A stretch of DNA of 64,000 nt from an uncultured bacterium. Its GTDB lineage: Bacteria; Verrucomicrobiota; Kiritimatiellia; CAIVKH01. A model generated the notes under the pieces. The model ran no database searches and was not told the DNA's origin. It saw only the letters and a program-made list of their open reading frames with translations. Below are positions 18,669 to 25,605 of the stretch, piece after piece (positions within the stretch are counted from its first letter, which is position 1; each line of letters opens with the position of its first letter). Both the position numbers and the translations under genes were made by a program. Location of the stretch: NCBI GenBank assembly GCA_903906425.1, contig CAIVKH010000325.1, forward strand, positions 38,920 to 102,919, written 5' to 3'.

Positions 18669-19676
18669 ATGAGTGACGCACTCGTCCAGGTTCGCAATTT
18701 GTTTCGCAGTTTCGGCGACGTGCGCGCGGTACAGGGGCTTTCGTTTGAAATTCCGCGAGGGCAGGTTTGCGGCTTTATCGGCGCGAACGGCGCGGGCAAA
18801 ACTACGACGATGCGGATGATGGTCACGCTCGATCTGCCGGACGCGGGTGAAATATTCATCGACGGGAATGATGTCGTGCAGCAGCCGATGGAAGTCCGTA
18901 AACGCATCGGATGGATGCCCGATTCGTACGGCGCGTATGACTACATGACCGTTTTCGAATATCTCGATTTCTATGCGCGGGCCTTCGGCTACAAGGGCGC
19001 GTCACGCCGCGACCGCGTGAAGGAAGTGATGGATTTCACCGACCTCACGGAACTCGCCGAGCGCCCGATGAACAAGCTTTCGAAGGGCATGGGCCAGCGG
19101 CTTTGCCTCGGCCGCACGCTGCTGCACGATCCCGACGTGCTCATCCTCGACGAACCCGCCGCCGGCCTCGATCCGAAGGCGCGCGTCGAATTCAAACACC
19201 TCGTGCGGTTGCTCGCGGAGCAGGGCAAGACGATGTTCATCAGCTCGCATATTCTCAGCGAGCTTGAGGAAATGTGCGATTCGCTGCTCTTCATTGATCA
19301 GGGCAAACTCGTCCATCACGGTTCCGCTGAACATTTGAAACGTAGCAACGGAAGCACCGCCGTTGTCGTAGTTGAATCCGCCAGCGATCCCGCGGCCGTC
19401 GTGCGCTGGGTCGAGATGAATCCCGGCGTCGAACTCATCGAGGCGACCAAGCGCGGTGCACGGATAAAACTTGAGGAAGGCACGGACGAGCAGATCGCGT
19501 GGATTTTGAAGAAGCTGATCACCGACGGAATTTCCGTAACCGAATTCCGCCGCGAACAACTCAAACTCGAAGACGCATTCGTCAATATGCTGAAGAACGG
19601 AAGCGCTGCGAGAATCGCCGCGCAACCGCCGCCGCTGCCGCCAGACGCAATTTCGAAAATCGGGTCTGACACCTGA
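18669..19676 (+). CDS. ABC transporter ATP-binding protein
   Basis: GFIGANGAGKTTTMRMM (Walker A), LSKGMGQRLCLGRTLLHDPDVLILDEPAAGLDP (signature/Walker B); start taken at MSDALVQVRNLF. Confidence 0.93.
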   Translation: MSDALVQVRNLFRSFGDVRAVQGLSFEIPRGQVCGFIGANGAGKTTTMRMMVTLDLPDAGEIFIDGNDVVQQPMEVRKRIGWMPDSYGAYDYMTVFEYLDFYARAFGYKGASRRDRVKEVMDFTDLTELAERPMNKLSKGMGQRLCLGRTLLHDPDVLILDEPAAGLDPKARVEFKHLVRLLAEQGKTMFISSHILSELEEMCDSLLFIDQGKLVHHGSAEHLKRSNGSTAVVVVESASDPAAVVRWVEMNPGVELIEATKRGARIKLEEGTDEQIAWILKKLITDGISVTEFRREQLKLEDAFVNMLKNGSAARIAAQPPPLPPDAISKIGSDT

Positions 19677-19684
19677 AACATGAA

Positions 19685-21082
19685 ATGAACCTCGCTCTCA
19701 CATCCGACCTCCTCAGCCCGATGCTCGTCAAAGAGCTTCGGCAAGGCATCAAGTCGAAGGGCTTCATGTTTGCCTTTCTGCTGATGCAAGGCCTGATGGT
19801 TTTTTGCGTGCTGATGTATCTCACCGCGGTCGTCAGCGAACATGACGCGTCATCATTCAACACGCTTTTCTGGTTCTGCCTCGGCGCGACGCTCATCGTC
19901 ATCACGCCGCTGCGCGCGATGGGCGCGCTGAACCAGGAAATCAAAAGTAACACGATCGAACTGATTTTCTTAACGCGGCTCGGCGCGTGGCGGATCGTCG
20001 CCGGCAAATGGCTCGCGCTTTTCTGGCAGGCTTTGCTGCTCACCAGTGGCGCCCTGCCGTATTTGATTTTCCGCTACTATTTCGGCGGCGTGAACATCGC
20101 CGACGACTTGCTGGTTCTTTTTTACATGCTCCTTGGCTCCGCCGTCCTGACCGCCGTCGGCGTCTGCCTGTCGGCCTTTTCGCTATGGCTGCGCGCCTTC
20201 GTCGTCGTCGGCGTGATCATTCTTTCGGTCAGCCTTATTGCGATGTCCGTCCGTTCCAGCCTCGGCGGGCCGTTCGCCGGGACACCGCCCATGGATCTCT
20301 TCTGGGCGTCCGTTCTCGCCCTGATCCGCGCCGTGCTCATCGTGCTGCTCGCCATCGCATGGGGCGCGAGCCGCATCGCGCCGCCCGCGGAAAATTTCGC
20401 AATCTGGAAACGCCTTCTCTCTGTGGCAATCATCGCGCTGCTGGCCGTCACACACATTATGGATGAAACCATGCTTCTGCTATCCGGCCTCGTCATCGTG
20501 ATTCCGATGTGCTCCGACGCACTTGGCGAACTGCCGCGATTCATCCCGTCAATTTATATTCCGTTCGCCCGCCGCGGCTTTTTCGGCAGACTCGCCGGCG
20601 CCCTGCTTTATCCAGGTTGGCCGGCTGGGGTTTTCTTCACGCTCATCCTCTGTGGAATTTTCAGCCTCATCGCGTTCACGGGCAGGATCGCGCTGAACGA
20701 TCACAAAATCGCGATGTTCGCCGCGCTGCCCGGCGCGCTGCTGTTCCCTCTCGCGCTCGTCCTGACATTCAAACCGCGCACGGAAAAAGTCATGAAGGGC
20801 TACCTCGCTTTTCAAATCGCATTCATCGTCCTCACCATTGTCGGCGGCATTCTTCACGACGAATTCAGCAGCATCTCGCTCATCCCGCTCACCTTCTTTC
20901 CGCCGTGCGCATTCATCCTGAACCTCGTCGAGCAACGCGAAGCCGCCGACTGGATCGCGCTCACCGCGTGCGTCAGCGTATTGAGCCTGAGCCTGCTGCT
21001 GATCCGCATGAGGCCGGTCTTCGCCAAAATCCGCGAACTCGAACGCGCCGCGGCCGGACCGCCGCAGCAAAAGTTCCAATGA
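19685..21082 (+). CDS. ABC transporter permease (multi-TM)
   Basis: Multiple TM segments, follows ATPase; stop codon TGA at 21080-21082 lies inside the first dyad of copy 5. Confidence 0.8.
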   Translation: MNLALTSDLLSPMLVKELRQGIKSKGFMFAFLLMQGLMVFCVLMYLTAVVSEHDASSFNTLFWFCLGATLIVITPLRAMGALNQEIKSNTIELIFLTRLGAWRIVAGKWLALFWQALLLTSGALPYLIFRYYFGGVNIADDLLVLFYMLLGSAVLTAVGVCLSAFSLWLRAFVVVGVIILSVSLIAMSVRSSLGGPFAGTPPMDLFWASVLALIRAVLIVLLAIAWGASRIAPPAENFAIWKRLLSVAIIALLAVTHIMDETMLLLSGLVIVIPMCSDALGELPRFIPSIYIPFARRGFFGRLAGALLYPGWPAGVFFTLILCGIFSLIAFTGRIALNDHKIAMFAALPGALLFPLALVLTFKPRTEKVMKGYLAFQIAFIVLTIVGGILHDEFSSISLIPLTFFPPCAFILNLVEQREAADWIALTACVSVLSLSLLLIRMRPVFAKIRELERAAAGPPQQKFQ

Positions 21083-21120
21083 TTGGAAATTTCTCGCCCT
21101 GCAACTTCCAATCATTGGAA
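21074..21120. repeat. Paired-dyad element, copy 5 (supplies stop of 19685 CDS)
   Basis: Dyads centred 21081 and 21113. Confidence 0.97.
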
Positions 21121-21140
21121 AACACTAAAATATCTTCCCG

Positions 21141-22436
21141 ATGAACGCCGCCGACATCAGCGATTTTCTGAATCCGGTTCTGGTGAAGGAACTGCGGCAG
21201 GGCATGAAATCGCGCGTCTTCGCGATCGCCTTCATGCTGATGCAGGGCCTTGCTGCCCTCTGCGTGGCGATCCAGGTTCTTTCGGCAGAACAATCCCGCG
21301 ACACCCTCGCGATCACCGTCATTTTCTGGATTTGCGTCGGCGCGCCGCTGCTGATTCTGCTGCCGCTCCGCTCCATCGGAGCGATCTACAACGAGCACCG
21401 ACAAAATACTTTTTCGCTCATCCTGCTCACGCGCCTCACGCCGTGGCGGATCGTCCTCGGCAAATGGATATCGCTCATGTCGCAGGCATTTCTCATCGCG
21501 TGCGCGATTTTGCCGTATGCCGTGCTGCGCTATTACCTCGGCGGCGTGAACATCGCACTCGACCTGCTCATCCTCGCGCTCATCGTCAGCACCTGCGCAT
21601 TTCTCTGCGCGGGCGGTCTGCTGATCTCCACCGTCAAACATCCGTGGCGCGCCGTCGGAATCGGCACGGCGCTGCTCGTTGTTTTTTCTCCGCTCGGCAT
21701 CGCCGTCGTGCTGCCGCTGGGCCTGCTAATTTACGGAATGTCCGGCCGGCCCGGCCTGATCCCCGCGCAGCTTTTTCTCGCCGCCGGCGCGCTGCTGCAC
21801 TTCACCGCCTGCCGCTACGCCGACACGCGATTCAACCAGAGAACCGACGGCCGCATCGCCGCGTTCATCTCGCTGGCGCTTCTCATCGCGTGCATCCAGG
21901 GCGCCGCAAAACTGCCTGCCGTCTATTGCGCGTTGCCGATCACGGTTCCGCCCGCTGCCGCATTCTTCCATCGCATCATCGCACTCGCGTTTCCGCGCGT
22001 AGACGGGCGAAAGCTCCTTTTCATTTCGCTCTCCGCATTTTCTCTGCTCGTACTCGCCATGACACTTGTGAGTCCGCTGCCCGGGCCGGGGTCGCTTTAT
22101 TTTTTTGCCACACTCACGACCGCCTGCGCGCTGCTGTGGCTTTGCATGTTTCGGATCTGGGACGCGCCGAGCGTTCACTATTTCGTCGTATTCATCATCG
22201 CGCTCGTCTGCATGACCGTCCTCTTCACGACTTCCGACAACCTCGCGGCGATCCCGACGATCTTCCAAATGCTCCCGCTATCATCCTTCATGCTCTGCGC
22301 CCTCGACAAAGCCGACGCCGCCTATCTCCACATCAACCTCGCCATCGCCGCGCTGTCGCTCATCGCCCTCGCACGCGTCGCACTTGCGCCAGCCCGCGCG
22401 AACCGGAAAGATTCGATCCATGCAACCGTGGCCTGA
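21141..22436 (+). CDS. ABC transporter permease (multi-TM), paralog of preceding gene
   Basis: DFLNPVLVKELRQGMKSRVFAIAFMLMQGLAAL parallels DLLSPMLVKELRQGIKSKGFMFAFLLMQGLMVF of 19685. Confidence 0.8.
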   Translation: MNAADISDFLNPVLVKELRQGMKSRVFAIAFMLMQGLAALCVAIQVLSAEQSRDTLAITVIFWICVGAPLLILLPLRSIGAIYNEHRQNTFSLILLTRLTPWRIVLGKWISLMSQAFLIACAILPYAVLRYYLGGVNIALDLLILALIVSTCAFLCAGGLLISTVKHPWRAVGIGTALLVVFSPLGIAVVLPLGLLIYGMSGRPGLIPAQLFLAAGALLHFTACRYADTRFNQRTDGRIAAFISLALLIACIQGAAKLPAVYCALPITVPPAAAFFHRIIALAFPRVDGRKLLFISLSAFSLLVLAMTLVSPLPGPGSLYFFATLTTACALLWLCMFRIWDAPSVHYFVVFIIALVCMTVLFTTSDNLAAIPTIFQMLPLSSFMLCALDKADAAYLHINLAIAALSLIALARVALAPARANRKDSIHATVA

Positions 22437-23355
22437 CAACGACCGGTGGCGCGAAGTTCGCGCGAGCGCGCGCAAGGCCGCATCGCACCTGCGCCTGCCG
22501 TTCCACCGCCAGACCTGGCGCGGCACCGTCGGCAACTGGATGGGCGCCGGCACCGGCAGCTCGATTGATTTTCAGGACCACCGCCCGTACCTGCCCGGCG
22601 ACGACCCGCGCTACATCGACTGGCAGGCCTACGCCCGCACCGGCAACTACATCATGAAACTTTACCGCGAAGAAGTTTCCCCGCGCCTCGACCTCGTCCT
22701 CGACGCCAGCGCCTCGATGTTCCTCTCGCCCGAAAAACAAACGCGCTCGCTCGAACTTTTTTATTTCTGCGTCGAATCCGCCGCCCGCGCCGCCGCATCG
22801 CTGCGCACATTTCTCATCCGCGGCGAAACCGTCCAGATCGTCACCACCGACGCGATCCAATCCGGCGCGATCACCGCAAACTTCCAATCATTGGAAAACA
22901 CGAACACGCAAACTTCCAATGATTGGAAAAAATCCGTAACGCGGACACTCCTGTCCGCGCCATCGTTCGCAAAAGTCCCCTTCCGCCCCGGCTCCATGCG
23001 CGTCTGCATTTCCGATCTGTTGTTTCCCGGCGAACCCGAAGCGATGATCGCGCCGCTCGCCGCCGCGCGCGGACGCGGCCTCGTGCTCGCGCCGTACGAC
23101 GCGAGCGAGGCGAAACTCGAATGGGACGGCAACGTCGAATTCGTCGAATGCGAAACTTTCGCGCAGCGAATCCAACGCGTGGACATCGGCCTGCGCGAGC
23201 GCTATGACGTGGCCTACAAACGCCACTTCGATCTTTGGCGCGACGCCACCCGCCGCTACGGCATCACCTTCGCCCGCGTCCCCGCCGAATCTGATTTGAT
23301 CGTCGCCCTTCGCGCCCACGCCCTGCCGGAAGGAGCGGCCGAAGTGTGGACCTGA
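22420..23355 (+). CDS. DUF58 domain protein
   Basis: GSSIDFQDHRPYLPGDDPRYIDWQAYARTGNYIMKLYREEVSPRLDLVLDASASM; contains paired-dyad copy 6 in frame. Confidence 0.88.
   Translation: MQPWPDNDRWREVRASARKAASHLRLPFHRQTWRGTVGNWMGAGTGSSIDFQDHRPYLPGDDPRYIDWQAYARTGNYIMKLYREEVSPRLDLVLDASASMFLSPEKQTRSLELFYFCVESAARAAASLRTFLIRGETVQIVTTDAIQSGAITANFQSLENTNTQTSNDWKKSVTRTLLSAPSFAKVPFRPGSMRVCISDLLFPGEPEAMIAPLAAARGRGLVLAPYDASEAKLEWDGNVEFVECETFAQRIQRVDIGLRERYDVAYKRHFDLWRDATRRYGITFARVPAESDLIVALRAHALPEGAAEVWT
22882..22928. repeat. Paired-dyad element, copy 6 (inside DUF58 CDS, in frame)
   Basis: Dyads centred 22889 and 22921; encodes NFQSLENTNTQTSNDWKK. Confidence 0.97.
22940..22959. repeat. Second palindromic repeat inside DUF58 CDS
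   Basis: CGCGGACACTCCTGTCCGCG: GCGGACA/TGTCCGC dyad directly after copy 6. Confidence 0.7.
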
Positions 23356-25133
23356 CCTTCGCCAATCCCCTCGGCCTGCTCGCGCTCGCGGGAATTCCCG
23401 CTGTGCTCGCGATTCATTTCTTCCAGAACAAAACCCGCCGCGTCGAAATCAGCACGATGTTCCTCATCGAAGACCTCACGCGCGAAAGCGTGCGCGGCGG
23501 GATGTGGGAGCGAATCCGCAACTCGCCGCTGCTCTGGCTGCAGTTGCTCGCCGTCCTGCTGCTCACGTGGCTGCTGGTCCAGCCGATGTGGCTGCGATCC
23601 GAATCCGTCCAGCAAGCCATCGTCATCCTCGACAGCTCCGTTTCGATGCGGCCGTTTCTCGACAAAATGAACGCCACGTTGCGGCACGATGTGAACAAGC
23701 TCGCCGGAGCCGCCGCGCGATCCGAATGGACCGTCATCGAATCCGACACCGCGCGCGGCACCGTCTATTCCGGCGGCGAAGCCGGGGAACTTCTCGACGC
23801 CGTCGCGAAGTGGAAGCCGCGCAGCGGCCATCACGACTTCCAGCCGGCATTCCAACTCGCCCGCGATTTGCAGCGAAAGAATGGCGTCATCGTTTTCGTC
23901 AGCAACCGCCGCCCCGAAGGGCTGCCCGCCGGGATGGAACTCCTTGCTGTCGGCGAACCGATCGAGAACTGCGGCTTCGCCGGTGCGCGCGTCGATGTCG
24001 TCAGCAACAAAACCGTCTGGTCTGCGCTGCTGATGAATTACGGAAAATCCGCGCAGCAGCGCCGCTACCACCTTGAAATCGGGAACTCCAAAACGCCCGA
24101 CGAAACCGTCGAACTCGAACCCGGCGGCATCCGCGCCATTCGCGGCGAATGGCCGCGCGGCGCGGCCAAATGCAGACTCGTTCTCGATCCCGGTCGCTTC
24201 GCTCTCGACGACGAAATGCCGCTTGTCCTTCCGCAGTCCAAACAACTCACCGCCGTTTTTTCCGCCTCCGCCGAAACGCAGCCGTTCATTGAGAAAATCG
24301 CCGGAAGCCTCGACGCCGTCACACAGGACACCACCGGCAGTCCCGATCTGACATTCGCATTTCTCCGCGTCGGCATGGCCGCGCTGCCGCAAAATCGCAA
24401 CGGCATATTTTTTCTCTTCGACGAAAAACCGCGCGAATCTCTCCGATCCGGTTTGATCGTCGCAGATCATCATCCGCTCATGAACGGCATCACGTGGCAG
24501 GGACTTCTCACGCGCGACGAGAAAGGAATCACTGCGACAAATTCCGACCGCACACTTTTGTGGCAAGGTTCAACGCCGCTGATTTTCCTCCGCGAATACG
24601 GCCGCACCCATCAACTCGTCTTCAATTTCGACGTTGCCCACGCCAACGTGGACCGTCTCCCCGCATTTGTCCTGCTGATCCGCCGATTCGTCGAAACTCT
24701 GCGCTCCGAGAAAATCGCCTTCGAAGCCCGGAACGTCGAACTCCACCAGCCGCTGGAAATTGCTGCCAAACTTTCAGATGAACCTGTGGAACTCGTCGAA
24801 GGTAGGGCGGTGTCGCCGACACCGCCGAGCGGCGCGCTGGGCCAGCGCGCCCTACCATTACCGCCCGGCATCGCCTCGCTTCGTGCCCCCGACGAGCCGG
24901 GCTTCTTCGAAATCCGGCAGGGCACGAAGAAACTTTTCGAAGGCGCGTCGCATTTCGCCGACACGCGCGAGGCCGACTTCAAGCTGACGAAATCCGAGAA
25001 CACGATCACCGCCCGCGCCCGCGAACTCACGATCCGCAACAGCCAGCGCGATATGATGACACCGCTCTGGCTCGTGTTGCTCGCGGGAACGCTTTTGAGC
25101 GGTTGGGCCGTCGCGGAACGGAGGAGGCGATGA
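23346..25133 (+). CDS. BatA/VWA-domain N-terminal membrane protein
   Basis: FANPLGLLALAGIPAVLAIHFFQNKTRRVEISTMFLIEDL...; VILDSSVSMRPF VWA-like; C-terminal TM. Confidence 0.82.
   Translation: MDLTFANPLGLLALAGIPAVLAIHFFQNKTRRVEISTMFLIEDLTRESVRGGMWERIRNSPLLWLQLLAVLLLTWLLVQPMWLRSESVQQAIVILDSSVSMRPFLDKMNATLRHDVNKLAGAAARSEWTVIESDTARGTVYSGGEAGELLDAVAKWKPRSGHHDFQPAFQLARDLQRKNGVIVFVSNRRPEGLPAGMELLAVGEPIENCGFAGARVDVVSNKTVWSALLMNYGKSAQQRRYHLEIGNSKTPDETVELEPGGIRAIRGEWPRGAAKCRLVLDPGRFALDDEMPLVLPQSKQLTAVFSASAETQPFIEKIAGSLDAVTQDTTGSPDLTFAFLRVGMAALPQNRNGIFFLFDEKPRESLRSGLIVADHHPLMNGITWQGLLTRDEKGITATNSDRTLLWQGSTPLIFLREYGRTHQLVFNFDVAHANVDRLPAFVLLIRRFVETLRSEKIAFEARNVELHQPLEIAAKLSDEPVELVEGRAVSPTPPSGALGQRALPLPPGIASLRAPDEPGFFEIRQGTKKLFEGASHFADTREADFKLTKSENTITARARELTIRNSQRDMMTPLWLVLLAGTLLSGWAVAERRRR
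24801..24856. repeat. GGTAGGGCG...CGCCCTACC palindromic repeat inside CDS
   Basis: GGTAGGGCGGTGTCGCCGACACCGCCGAGCGGCGCGCTGGGCCAGCGCGCCCTACC with terminal and internal inverted repeats; in frame within 23346-25133. Confidence 0.75.
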
Positions 25134-25145
25134 ACGTCCAGCTCA

Positions 25146-25330
25146 TCAGGCCTGAAGGGCCGAGATTTGATAGCCCAGGGCAACGCCCTGAGTCCCCGAA
25201 GAATGAAACATCAAAAGCCCTGAAGGGGCGAAACCCGGAAACCATTCCGCCCCTTCAGGGCTTGAAAATAATCTCGCGCTTTTTACCCAGGGCGTTGCCC
25301 TGGGCTGTCACCTTGAGGCCCCTTCGTGAC
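25146..25330. repeat. Inverted-repeat element (CCCTGAAGGGGCG / GCCCAGGGCAACGCCCTG family)
   Basis: GCCCAGGGCAACGCCCTGAG and AGCCCTGAAGGGGCG mirrored by CGCCCCTTCAGGGCTT and CCCAGGGCGTTGCCCTGGGCTGTCACC. Confidence 0.75.
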
Positions 25331-25360
25331 TTTCGGCAGCTCCAGTTCGATGGCGATGTT

Positions 25361-25407
25361 TTCCAATCATTGGAATTATGCGGCCGCTTGATTTCCAATG
25401 ATTGGAA
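25361..25407. repeat. Paired-dyad element, copy 7
   Basis: Dyads centred 25368 and 25400. Confidence 0.97.
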
Positions 25408-25428
25408 ATTTTCAAAACGGCGGTTGCG

Positions 25429-25605
25429 ATGAAATCCTTCTTGTCCCCAAAGACGACTTGGCGTCGGCTCGTCATAATTGCGGTCATAACGCTGATTGTA
25501 TGCGTCGCCGTCTGGATGATGTTCTTGAATTGCTGTTGTTCGAATTGGGACCTGAGCACTTTCATGGATGCAGTTGACGAAAAGAGGATCGGACATCCTC
25601 CATGA
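25429..25605 (+). CDS. Small single-TM hypothetical protein
   Basis: MKSFLSPKTTWRRLVIIAVITLIVCVAVWMMFLNCCCSNWDLSTFMDAVDEKRIGHPP. Confidence 0.4.
   Translation: MKSFLSPKTTWRRLVIIAVITLIVCVAVWMMFLNCCCSNWDLSTFMDAVDEKRIGHPP

Noticed and set aside
21083-22657. 524-aa plus-strand ORF overlapping the second permease
   Set aside because: Arg/His-rich out-of-frame translation beginning in a paired-dyad element.
23256-24566. 436-aa minus-strand ORF opposite the BatA-like gene
   Set aside because: Shadow ORF without domain signature.
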